Positions 44,789 to 53,384 of a stretch of 64,000 nt of DNA are shown in pieces. The notes under the pieces are model-generated. The model saw nothing but the letters and a program-made list of their open reading frames with translations. It searched no databases and was not told the DNA's origin. Location: positions 81,182 through 145,181 of IMG/VR virus record IMGVR_UViG_3300010883_000001, one strand, 5' to 3'. Each line of letters opens with the position of its first letter. The stretch's first letter is position 1. The position numbers were made by a program, and so were the translations under genes. This stretch comes from a virus.

Positions 44789-47074
44789 ATGAAAAACGTA
44801 ATTTTATTTCTTGTTACTCTTGCGTTTCTTGTGTCGTGCAAGGATGAGACGCCGGCGGGACAAGGTGCAGATGATCAGGAGCTCCCCCCTCGATTATCAT
44901 CTGACAATCCAGATGCTTCTCTAGAGCCAGATGTTCATATTTTAGACTGGCAACCCTCACTCCCTCCGGAGCCTGAGCTCACGCGTGAAGAACGCTGTGC
45001 ACAGATACCGGTTATCGAGACTCAAGAATATTGCCTGTGTTTTCCACAATGTTGTGATAACCAGAGGTGGTACTGCCCACCAAACCCCCGTCAGACAATA
45101 GACGTAATGCAGGTCGTTGTTGAGATTTGTGATGAGAATAAGGTACCTTGCATATTTGGGATTGACCCGGGTTGTCCGCCACCTGAAATATTATCACGAG
45201 GTGAATGCATCACACAGTGGGAGTGCCCTCCGGGAACAATCGGCGAGTTTATACGCTGGTTTGAATGCCAGCTTGAGGATGGTACGTTGGGTAGACAACA
45301 GATTATTTGTGACAAGGGCAATTTGCAACACATGCCTTGTCATCCATGTGATCCGGAGGTCTGTGACGATGAGGACAATGATTGTGATAACATCATTGAT
45401 GAAGGTAGATTTCCATGTGAGACGCAGTGTGGCGAAGGGTGGGGTTTTTGCATAGAAGGGCAAGTTGTTGATTGTAATGCGGCGAATCCTGGTGAGGAAA
45501 GATGTAATTTCCTAGATGATGACTGTGATGGCACCATTGATGAGGGTCAGAGGAATGCATGTGATGAATGTGGCCCATTATCCATAGACATATGTGATGG
45601 TGCAGATAATGACTGTGATGGTACTGTTGATGAAGAGTTAGTTCGGGAATGTGAAACTGCATGTGAAAGAGGTATCGAGACATGCGAAAATGGTAACTGG
45701 ATATCGTGTACGGCACAACAACCGGTTGATGAAGTGTGTGACGGCGCAGACAATGATTGTGACGGTCGGATTGATGAGCAACTAGATTGCCTATGTACGA
45801 TCCAGGACGTAGGAAATCTAATGCCTTGCTCAGAGCCACCGTTATTGTGTGGTCAGGGATTTAAGACATGCGAGTGTGTAGATCCGGATTGTCATGAGTT
45901 GAGAGTGACAGAGTGTGCAGCGTTATGTACGTATGTACCCCAACCACCTCCATGCGATCCTAGGGTTGGGATTGCTTTGGGGCAAGAAGAGTGTAATAAT
46001 TTTGATGAAGACTGTGATGATCTAATTGATGAGGGTTTGAGACAGGCATGTTATACCGGTGAGCCAGAAACACTACTTACGGGTGTTTGTATTCCGGGTG
46101 AAGTATATTGTGATAGGGGTACCTGGGGAAATGATAGAAATAATGCATTTGATCCAGGATATTGTTCCGGAGAAGTAACGCCTAGCGAAGAGATCTGTGA
46201 TGGAGCCGATAACGATTGTGACGGTGAGATCGATTACGGAGAAGAGATAAGGGATACTGATATTTTATTTATTGTCGACTGGTCTGGATCAATGGATCAG
46301 GAAATAGAGGCAGTTAAGATTGCATTGAATAGATTTGCACAGCATTTTGAGGCTGAGATACCACTTCAGTGGGGGTTGGTGGTTGGGCCAAAAGCATTTC
46401 CACATGCAGTTGGTCATGAAACGTTAGTATTAGTTTCAAATATATCTCCATTTGATCAATTCTTAGCTGCATTTGCGGCTTTGGGAAATGAAGGCATGTC
46501 CACCGGTAATGAGATGTTGCTGGACGCAATTTATTTTGCCGTAAGGAATATCTCTGGTAACGCCAATATAGACATTGCTGCGCTACAGTGGAGACGGAAT
46601 GTCGATTCAATCCCGGAGAAAGAAAATTTTAATATTACCTGGCGCCCAGATGCTGATAGGATCATCATTGTATTTACGGATGAGGCTGAGCAGTCTTATT
46701 TGGATCCTCAAATTACAAAACTTCATGTCGAAGATGCTTTAAGAGCAGGTATAAATCTTAAATTATACACATTTTCAATTCCTCTTATCGGAAATTGGGA
46801 AGAAATTTCTCAGGCCGGAAATGGATCTAGTTTCCCACTGTCAGATAATGCAGTTGTTATGTATAATGATCTAATGTCTATCATCGATGAAGCATGCCTC
46901 CCTAAACCGGCTAATCAACCTCAACCGGCTGCTGCAGATATTGGTGATGGGTCGGCAAGGATGTACATCACAAATTATTATGCTAATTTTTATGTAGGTG
47001 GATATGTACGCACTATTAACGAATATTCAGCCTACGATAAATATTATGATTATCATATAATGGAGTGTCGTTGA
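44789..47074 (+). CDS. Lipoprotein with MopE-type repeats and von Willebrand A domain (1)
   Basis: ATG 44789 gives 761 residues. The signal peptide ends in LVSC (lipobox, Cys17), so it is probably lipid-anchored to the envelope. A Cys-rich region precedes six copies of the C-D/N-x-x-D-N/D-DCDG-x-I-D-E motif (first EVCDDEDNDCDNIIDEG near 45360, last EICDGADNDCDGEIDYG near 46195). These are PF11617-type metal-binding repeats, common in secreted Myxococcota proteins. The C-terminal VWA domain starts DILFIVDWSGSMD (MIDAS DxSxS), with IIIVFTDEAEQS later. It is a paralogue of the next gene. A role in host surface change, attachment or exclusion is inference. Confidence 0.85.
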   Translation: MKNVILFLVTLAFLVSCKDETPAGQGADDQELPPRLSSDNPDASLEPDVHILDWQPSLPPEPELTREERCAQIPVIETQEYCLCFPQCCDNQRWYCPPNPRQTIDVMQVVVEICDENKVPCIFGIDPGCPPPEILSRGECITQWECPPGTIGEFIRWFECQLEDGTLGRQQIICDKGNLQHMPCHPCDPEVCDDEDNDCDNIIDEGRFPCETQCGEGWGFCIEGQVVDCNAANPGEERCNFLDDDCDGTIDEGQRNACDECGPLSIDICDGADNDCDGTVDEELVRECETACERGIETCENGNWISCTAQQPVDEVCDGADNDCDGRIDEQLDCLCTIQDVGNLMPCSEPPLLCGQGFKTCECVDPDCHELRVTECAALCTYVPQPPPCDPRVGIALGQEECNNFDEDCDDLIDEGLRQACYTGEPETLLTGVCIPGEVYCDRGTWGNDRNNAFDPGYCSGEVTPSEEICDGADNDCDGEIDYGEEIRDTDILFIVDWSGSMDQEIEAVKIALNRFAQHFEAEIPLQWGLVVGPKAFPHAVGHETLVLVSNISPFDQFLAAFAALGNEGMSTGNEMLLDAIYFAVRNISGNANIDIAALQWRRNVDSIPEKENFNITWRPDADRIIIVFTDEAEQSYLDPQITKLHVEDALRAGINLKLYTFSIPLIGNWEEISQAGNGSSFPLSDNAVVMYNDLMSIIDEACLPKPANQPQPAAADIGDGSARMYITNYYANFYVGGYVRTINEYSAYDKYYDYHIMECR

Positions 47075-47090
47075 GACCAAGGATATATTA

Positions 47091-49397
47091 ATGAATATTA
47101 GATTATGTATGGCAATTTTTTTATTGATTGGATGCGAGGATTCAACGATTTCACAATCCCCGATGAAGAGAGATGCTTCACGATCTGAGGCAGGCCTAGG
47201 CCTATTATTACAAGACGTTAATATACCAGGTGAACAGTTAGATGTTATGATTATACGCCAGTGGGATGCAAGACAACCGGTTATTGATGCTATTGTTGAC
47301 GCTGCTCCCCCGGAGGTTTGCGAGAGACTTGGTCTTAGAGAACCATGTCAAATAGAGGGTTTGTCTGGACCCTGTGCCATAGGTGTTAAGATATGCAATG
47401 TTACAAGCTGGTCAGGATGTAACCCGATCAGCTTTTCCAGAATAGAAATATGTGATGCTATTGACAATGATTGTGACGGCCGGCTAAACGAGGCGCCTCA
47501 TGGGTTAGCTGATGAACAGCTACCGCCGCAACACCCAATATTGTTTCGTAGTTGTTATACTGGTCCTGCTGGTACATCAAAGGAGGGAACATGCGCACCG
47601 GGTATATCAGTCTGTATGGAAATGAGAAGGGATACTGATGCAGGTGTTGAAGTGTATTATGACTATGGCACATGTGAACAGCAAATAATACCATCTGAAG
47701 AAGAGTGTGATTTATTTGATAACGACTGTGATGGCCAGACGGACGAGGGTGTCTTAAATGTCTGTAGCGAATGTGCACCTGATCCTATTGAGGTATGCGA
47801 TGGTCTCGGCATTGATGAGGATTGTGATGGTTTGATCGATGAAAATTTGTTGAACGTCTGTGGTGAATGTGGTGATGATCCCATTGAAGTTTGTGATGGC
47901 GTTGATAATAATTGTGATGGAAATATAGATGAGGAGCTTTTAAATGACTGTGGCGAATGTGGTGACGTGCCTCATGAGTTGTGTGATTTTGTTGACAACG
48001 ATTGTGATGGAAATGTAGACGAAGATTTTGCTAATGAGGTATGTGCATGTGATCACCCAGATTACGTTCCTCAGCCAGAAATATGTAATGGCGCCGACGA
48101 AGACTGTGATGGGTTTATAGACGAAGGGCCGGATGGTGGCCCTTTATCTAGATTATGCTCTACAGATTTAATGACAAATGAAATTATAACATATGACAGG
48201 CGAGAAGATGGTCCACAATATGTTGCTGGCGAATGTCGTCTAGGAATATCCCTCTGTGAATTGGGTCGAAATGCTGCCGGCGAGATGCAGCGTGGATATT
48301 ACGGATGTTTGCAAGAGATACGGCCTGGGGTTGAAAGGTGCAATGAGATTGATGATGACTGTGACGGAAATGTAGACGAAGATTTCATGCAGGGTAGTGT
48401 TGCTGTCATGATGGTCGTTGACGTATCTGGCTCCATGGATCAGGGTGAGCTACAGGCAGCTTTTGATGCTACTAGAAATTCAGTCCAAAGATTATTTAAC
48501 GATGGGGTTGTCGACGTATGTTATATGCTAGCAGTTGTCGGTAATAATGATATGCCTGATCCATACTTGTTTTACCCTGGAGATACGTGCGTTCCTGGTG
48601 TTGAAGATCCGCGAGTAGTCCCGATTGAAGATATGTCTAACGCGGTAAATACTTTGAGATTGAATTTGTTAGCTGGCATTATTAATCAGGGTGGCGCAAC
48701 AGAGAATACTTTGGATGCTATAGGTAGGTTCCTTACAGATGATCTGATCGATTGGGATAATGATGGTATACCAGAAAATATTCTGTGGAGTACTAATCGT
48801 CCTGCAGCTCAGATTCAAGGAATCCAAGATGCATGGGATGTAGACCTCAGCCAGTATACACATCGTATTGTTGTAGTGATAGGCGATGAGCCGGCCCAGG
48901 GAGCTGAATGGGGTAACCATGATGCAGCTCGAGCCATGGCTTGGGCCAATGGTATGGTTTTCATAATAGGTACTCAGCAAAATATTTGGAGCTATCAACC
49001 GCTAATCGATTTCGGTGCTGTTCATTCCGACGGGTTAGATGGATTTGGTGCACAGAATGCCCAGCAGATATCTGATGCCGTTACTGAGGCCATTGAAGAG
49101 GCAGCCTGTATTAACAGAGGCCAGGAAGAACAAGAGCATGAAGAGATACCTGGGGAACAGGCAAAAAATATTAGTTTGCCAAATACGTTTTTAGCTAATA
49201 TCAATCAAGCACATGATAAGATTATGAACGTACTTGTATACTCATGCGAAAACTGTGATTTTTTTAAAGATGATTATTTTATGAAGAACATTTTTCATAA
49301 TAATAAACCTGCTAGTAATACCGCAGAGTTTTATTATACGCATAATCAATGTTTAAATGTCAAGCCTGAACAATCTGTCATTTATACGTTTGATTAA
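47091..49397 (+). CDS. Lipoprotein with MopE-type repeats and von Willebrand A domain (2)
   Basis: The 768-residue paralogue of the previous protein has the same domain order. The lipobox is LLIGC (Cys15). About seven repeats follow (for example EVCDGVDNNCDGNIDEE and ERCNEIDDDCDGNVDED), and the VWA domain begins AVMMVVDVSGSMDQG with an intact MIDAS and later IVVVIGDEPAQGAEW. A tail with paired Cys (SCENCDFFKDD) ends the protein. AAGGA precedes the ATG, 17 bases after the first copy. The 3' end overlaps a convergent gene by 45 bases. Confidence 0.85.
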   Translation: MNIRLCMAIFLLIGCEDSTISQSPMKRDASRSEAGLGLLLQDVNIPGEQLDVMIIRQWDARQPVIDAIVDAAPPEVCERLGLREPCQIEGLSGPCAIGVKICNVTSWSGCNPISFSRIEICDAIDNDCDGRLNEAPHGLADEQLPPQHPILFRSCYTGPAGTSKEGTCAPGISVCMEMRRDTDAGVEVYYDYGTCEQQIIPSEEECDLFDNDCDGQTDEGVLNVCSECAPDPIEVCDGLGIDEDCDGLIDENLLNVCGECGDDPIEVCDGVDNNCDGNIDEELLNDCGECGDVPHELCDFVDNDCDGNVDEDFANEVCACDHPDYVPQPEICNGADEDCDGFIDEGPDGGPLSRLCSTDLMTNEIITYDRREDGPQYVAGECRLGISLCELGRNAAGEMQRGYYGCLQEIRPGVERCNEIDDDCDGNVDEDFMQGSVAVMMVVDVSGSMDQGELQAAFDATRNSVQRLFNDGVVDVCYMLAVVGNNDMPDPYLFYPGDTCVPGVEDPRVVPIEDMSNAVNTLRLNLLAGIINQGGATENTLDAIGRFLTDDLIDWDNDGIPENILWSTNRPAAQIQGIQDAWDVDLSQYTHRIVVVIGDEPAQGAEWGNHDAARAMAWANGMVFIIGTQQNIWSYQPLIDFGAVHSDGLDGFGAQNAQQISDAVTEAIEEAACINRGQEEQEHEEIPGEQAKNISLPNTFLANINQAHDKIMNVLVYSCENCDFFKDDYFMKNIFHNNKPASNTAEFYYTHNQCLNVKPEQSVIYTFD

Positions 49398-49952
49398 TTT
49401 ACTGTGCTTTTTTGTCCATCCTGAAAACTGCTTACCTTCATGATCCGGATCACCATGTACATCATTCAATTTCCAGATAATGACGTGTATTAATTCGTGT
49501 ATTAATGAAGAAGTCCAGATTTGACTAGTCTTAATCTCAACCCAGATTTGACTTTTTGATAATGCTAATCCACTAACATATGGATTTTTTAATTTTTTTC
49601 CGTTTTTATCATATGCGGACGGTACTATTTTTGGTATTATACTAACTTCTATTCGCAAGCCTCTTAACATTTCCCAAACTAATAATTCCGAAGTTTCAAA
49701 TGTATTAGAGTATTCTTCTACAAAAATATGAATTGCTTTTGATAATTTTTGCTTATTGAATATATAGTCATCACATCGTTCAGGGTGCATTATAATACCT
49801 GGTGTGGCAGGTATTATTTTTTCTATCTCTTGATCCTTTGTACAGTCATATTTTTCAACACTATGTTTTTTGCTATATGATGTACATGAAGGTATTACCA
49901 TCATTAAAATGATGCACGGAATTGATATTGTTGTGAATTTTCGATTTATCAT
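49353..49952 (-). CDS. Lipoprotein with HExxH metallopeptidase motif
   Basis: The 199-residue minus-strand product has a lipobox (VIPSC, Cys23) and HELIHVIIW (His152-Glu153-His156), followed by DVHGDPDHEG, which could supply the third zinc ligand as in SprT-like or M-class peptidases. It would sit in the envelope facing the periplasm or surface. Its location back to back with the MopE/VWA lipoproteins suggests a joint envelope function. Confidence 0.6.
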   Translation of the reverse strand: MINRKFTTISIPCIILMMVIPSCTSYSKKHSVEKYDCTKDQEIEKIIPATPGIIMHPERCDDYIFNKQKLSKAIHIFVEEYSNTFETSELLVWEMLRGLRIEVSIIPKIVPSAYDKNGKKLKNPYVSGLALSKSQIWVEIKTSQIWTSSLIHELIHVIIWKLNDVHGDPDHEGKQFSGWTKKHSKLIKRINDRLFRLDI

Positions 49953-49966
49953 TCATTTTTAAATAT

Positions 49967-50575
49967 CTACCCGACGATTATTTCTCTAATGAAATTTCTA
50001 ATTAGCACTTCATTTTGATCTTGCCTTATTAATATATTGAATATATTTTGTCCGTTAGCGCCGGCCGGCATCGCTGTAATAAACCCTTCGAGATCTTTAG
50101 TTTGTAGCATGTGCCTAACTTTTGTACCACTAATGTTGGGCGTACCTTCACCTCTTGTAAGGCTACCGGGGTTTTCTTCTGCAGCAAGTAGACATTTTCC
50201 ACTAGATCTTAGGCTATTACAATACTTTACAAGGCTAGTTTCTGGATAATTTTGTGCTGTATCAACTGGATCTGAATAAACGACATAAACATCAGATGAA
50301 CCTGAATCATTCGCGGCACTTAATGTTTCATATACGTTTCTAACAGGCGATCCCCCATACTGTATTTCAACATTTCCAGGCATAATATTTTCAAGTTCTT
50401 CTTGCCAGACCTTTAACATATCGGTACCAAAAATAGGAAATTCACCGCTTCGCTTTCGATCGGACGTTGAAACAAATAAGATGACTTTCTCGTTTTCATT
50501 GGCAGCTTTTGTCACTAAGGCATGGTGCCCCGCGTGATAAGGTTTTGCCGAAACTGGTACTAGGCCAATTCTCAT
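49967..50575 (-). CDS. HxGH nucleotidyltransferase with C-terminal tag
   Basis: The 202-residue protein has LVPVSAKPYHAGHHALV (His14-His17) and ISGTKVRHML, the two active-site motifs of the cytidylyltransferase/NMN adenylyltransferase superfamily. The substrate is unclear. NAD or a lipid/sugar precursor are options. It ends in EVLIRNFIREIIVG, the shared tag at the C-terminus rather than the N-terminus. AAGGAATG-like sequence lies upstream on the minus strand. Confidence 0.75.
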   Translation of the reverse strand: MRIGLVPVSAKPYHAGHHALVTKAANENEKVILFVSTSDRKRSGEFPIFGTDMLKVWQEELENIMPGNVEIQYGGSPVRNVYETLSAANDSGSSDVYVVYSDPVDTAQNYPETSLVKYCNSLRSSGKCLLAAEENPGSLTRGEGTPNISGTKVRHMLQTKDLEGFITAMPAGANGQNIFNILIRQDQNEVLIRNFIREIIVG

Positions 50576-50619
50576 ATATCATTCCTTTATATTATTACTA
50601 ATTATACTATGACTATCAT

Positions 50620-51279
50620 CTATGTTTTAGTCTTGATAATTTTAGATAATTCATCCACTAGCTCTTGCGATGTATCAACGATATTAATTAACTCCATATC
50701 ACTTTCTGATATCAGCCCCTCATGTAAAAGTATGCGAAAGTTAATTAGACGTTTCCAGAATTCTTTTTGGAACAGAAATACTTTCTGTTTCGGAATTTTG
50801 TTGGTCTGGATTAGTGTTAGAGTCTCAAATAATTCATCAAGTGTCCCGAATCCCCCGGGAAATACGACGATGGCTACTGATTTTTGTAGGAATGAAACTT
50901 TTCTTGTGAAGAAATAGTTTAGTATTGCGCCCTTACCTTCGGAGACACCATCATTTAATCCATTTTCATGAGGTAAATCTATTCCAATTCCTATAGATTC
51001 AAATCCCGAGTTTTTGGCTTCTTCATTTACGTATTTCATAACCCCGGGACCACCTCCAGTGACAAAGTGAAATGTTTGTTTCCCATGTTCATTCTGATCC
51101 CATTCACAGAGATTTTTGACCATATTTCGTGAGTGCCGCTCAATATAGTCATAACATTCAGAATTGGCGGGAACAGTATCCATCCTGGCCGAACCGAATA
51201 CGACAATTGTTTTTTCTACGTCTTCGAAAATGGCATCCGTAGTTTCAAGATCTTCTTTTATTTTTTCTATTTTTTCCAT
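50620..51279 (-). CDS. LOG family protein (nucleotide 5'-monophosphate phosphoribohydrolase type)
   Basis: I take ATG at 51279 (minus strand), behind AGGTG. A GTG at 51288 is possible. The 219-residue protein has IVVFGSARMD, VTGGGPGVMKYVNEEA and VVFPGGFGTLDELFETLTL, the PGGxGTxxE signature of LOG/TIGR00730 proteins, which split the base from nucleoside monophosphates. It might salvage bases or act in a nucleotide signal pathway. Confidence 0.85.
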   Translation of the reverse strand: MEKIEKIKEDLETTDAIFEDVEKTIVVFGSARMDTVPANSECYDYIERHSRNMVKNLCEWDQNEHGKQTFHFVTGGGPGVMKYVNEEAKNSGFESIGIGIDLPHENGLNDGVSEGKGAILNYFFTRKVSFLQKSVAIVVFPGGFGTLDELFETLTLIQTNKIPKQKVFLFQKEFWKRLINFRILLHEGLISESDMELINIVDTSQELVDELSKIIKTKT

Positions 51280-51352
51280 TTGTAGCACCTAGTTTTTCTA
51301 TGTATATTTTTCATATATTATTGGCATTTAATTTATACTAGCATTTCAATGA

Positions 51353-51676
51353 TTACTCTTTTATATTGTGGGCAAACACATTTAGAATTCTATTGTTTAT
51401 GTAGACTTCGTATACATCATACCGCCACCATTCCCCCTTTTCAGATATTCGATCCGGCCGACCAATCATGGACAGGATTAAGCCACTTGAATTTTCTTTT
51501 ATAAGATAACTTTCTCCCGTATAATCATTCCATCCTGGAAATGATGATAGATCAATTTTTTCATATAACTTCATAAACCGATCGGTTGTAATATCACACG
51601 TCGAATAACCTTCACTAGTGAATGTATCATCATCAACATGTATTTTTATAACTTGCCCGGGCGAAAAAAATTTCAT
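51353..51676 (-). CDS. Small protein, unknown
   Basis: The 107-residue minus-strand protein contains FFSPGQVIKIHVDDDTFTSE and YEVYINNRILNVFAHNI. The N-terminus looks like a small barrel, as in several other short proteins here. Function is unknown. Confidence 0.5.
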   Translation of the reverse strand: MKFFSPGQVIKIHVDDDTFTSEGYSTCDITTDRFMKLYEKIDLSSFPGWNDYTGESYLIKENSSGLILSMIGRPDRISEKGEWWRYDVYEVYINNRILNVFAHNIKE

Positions 51677-51756
51677 AATTTTAAGTATTTGTGATAACCA
51701 TTTGTTGAATTGATGCTATTATAATCATAGACTACTTATAAGTAAGGGGAAAAATT

Positions 51757-51912
51757 ATGAAAACACCTATTGAAATAAACATAGAGAAGATTGATGAGAA
51801 AACTTTTATGATATTAGCATACCAAAATAAGCAACTGTGTATGCCGTCTGGTAAGTATTCTTCATATGAAAATGCGAGACATGCCTTACATTCATGGGGG
51901 TTAATTAATTAA
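51757..51912 (+). CDS. 51-residue protein, unknown
   Basis: ATG 51757 follows AAGGGGA. The product contains INIEKIDEKTFMILAYQNKQ and ENARHALHSWG. The stop abuts the next ATG. Confidence 0.6.
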   Translation: MKTPIEINIEKIDEKTFMILAYQNKQLCMPSGKYSSYENARHALHSWGLIN

Positions 51913-52149
51913 ATGTCTTATTTTAATGTAGGTGACGTTGTTAAGATGACGCGGCATGCATTAAAATTTCACAGAAAGCATAAATTAAATAATCCGGGTG
52001 AGTTTCCATGTATTGTTATCAGCAGATTTAGACGAACCACCACACCGGGGAAATGCATGGTAGATCTTTTATGTTCAAAGGACTCTATAATAGATGCATA
52101 TGCTGTTGATGATTTCGAGATTATATCAAAACACCAGGTTGTTAGATAA
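51913..52149 (+). CDS. Small KOW-like protein, unknown
   Basis: The 78-residue protein opens with FNVGDVVKMTRHALKFHRKH and has CIVISRFRR and CMVDLLCSKD strands. It resembles the small phage barrel proteins at 35516 and 40178. It starts directly after the previous stop. Confidence 0.5.
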   Translation: MSYFNVGDVVKMTRHALKFHRKHKLNNPGEFPCIVISRFRRTTTPGKCMVDLLCSKDSIIDAYAVDDFEIISKHQVVR

Positions 52150-52180
52150 TTAAATATGATGCCTTATTGGAGACTTATAT

Positions 52181-52504
52181 ATGGTAAAAAAGTATAGTAA
52201 TAAGAATCAGCTTAGACGAGTAATTAGGAAAATAATCCTGGAACATGAGGATGTGTTTAAAGCATTGTCTGACTCCAGTAAGTATAATTTTGTGAGTCAC
52301 TCATTTGAGCCGATTGTAGGCGACAAGATCATTAACAACAATCCAAACTGTAAACATTACAGAAGTGAGGGAGTTGTCCTTTCAATAGATTCGCTTGCCG
52401 ATGATGTAGGAAAAACCGTTGAATACCAATGTACAAATGACGGTGACAACTGGGCATCTGGTGATGTTTTAGTAAAGACTATGGATCAACTGGCACCGGC
52501 CTAA
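52181..52504 (+). CDS. Tagged small protein
   Basis: The 107-residue protein begins with NKNQLRRVIRKIILEHEDVF, a canonical tag with an I-L-E site, followed by a compact domain (VGDKIINNNPNCKHYRSEGV, YQCTNDGDNW). I recall this domain in other environmental phage proteins, with no known function. TTGGAGA precedes the start. Confidence 0.6.
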   Translation: MVKKYSNKNQLRRVIRKIILEHEDVFKALSDSSKYNFVSHSFEPIVGDKIINNNPNCKHYRSEGVVLSIDSLADDVGKTVEYQCTNDGDNWASGDVLVKTMDQLAPA

Positions 52505-52509
52505 AAATT

Positions 52510-53322
52510 ATGCAGACAGAAAAACTACCAAAAGTTCGTGGGTACCTAAAGCCGCTTTCATCATTTAAACATTTAAATGAATGGGAGGTAGTAGTAAATA
52601 GACTAATAGACTTACAGGCAAGAGGTATAGATTCACGTGGTGGCGAGATAAGCTGCAAGGTACCTGAGTTTTGCAGCAGTGAGGATGCGTTGGCCTTCGT
52701 GCAGACAGTAGCACAAAATTTTGAGTATCTATTGACTCATGAAGTTGATCGCTGGGATCTTTTTACGAGAAAAAATGCCCTAGATTTTATTGAAGATTTT
52801 GCAAACCATCGATTTTGGGGGATGTCGCAAGAGTATGAAGATTATTTCCCTGATATTTCTTCACTTAAGTTTTCACACTTTTATTCTCGCGGTGATGTTG
52901 AGCCATATGTTCTTCTGGATGAAAGCTATACGATGCAGCTTTATGGAAGCTTGCAGAACCATAAAAAATTATTACATTTTACCAATATGGATGGTTTAGC
53001 GAGGATCCAGAAATCGATTGAAGAGAATACCTCATTTGACGTATCTAGTTTTACCATTGCAAATAGACCTTTTTTTAGGGAAGACTCAAATATTATCGTA
53101 GAGTTTATTGGTAATGTTCGTGCCGGTTTTCGTAGTGACGTAAAGTCTTATGCTGTGGAGGGTGGCAGAAAGGCTTGTAACATGTATAGGCTGCAGTATC
53201 CTGGTCATGATAAAAACAATATTTGTTATGAGCTTGATAGTTGTGATGGATCTATAAAGACGTCTTTGTGGAATGAGTATATAGCAACCCCTATGGAAAT
53301 TATATCATATCATAAAAGATGA
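52510..53322 (+). CDS. Unknown protein
   Basis: The 270-residue protein contains EWEVVVNRLIDLQARGIDS, HFTNMDGLARIQKSIEENT and a C-terminal beta-rich part. KLLHFTNMDGLARI resembles the start of some ADP-ribosyltransferase-like phage domains (LxHxT), but key residues are not evident. Unassigned. Confidence 0.5.
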   Translation: MQTEKLPKVRGYLKPLSSFKHLNEWEVVVNRLIDLQARGIDSRGGEISCKVPEFCSSEDALAFVQTVAQNFEYLLTHEVDRWDLFTRKNALDFIEDFANHRFWGMSQEYEDYFPDISSLKFSHFYSRGDVEPYVLLDESYTMQLYGSLQNHKKLLHFTNMDGLARIQKSIEENTSFDVSSFTIANRPFFREDSNIIVEFIGNVRAGFRSDVKSYAVEGGRKACNMYRLQYPGHDKNNICYELDSCDGSIKTSLWNEYIATPMEIISYHKR

Positions 53323-53384
53323 CTCCGATGTACATCAGCATCCTCTAAAGTATATTTCCATTGTATGTATAGGGGTTAATATCT

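Noticed and set aside
45091-45839. Long minus-strand open frames opposite the MopE/VWA genes.
   Set aside because: They arise from the repetitive GAY/TGY codon bias of the repeats. Their products are His/Ser-rich low-complexity sequences without ribosome sites.
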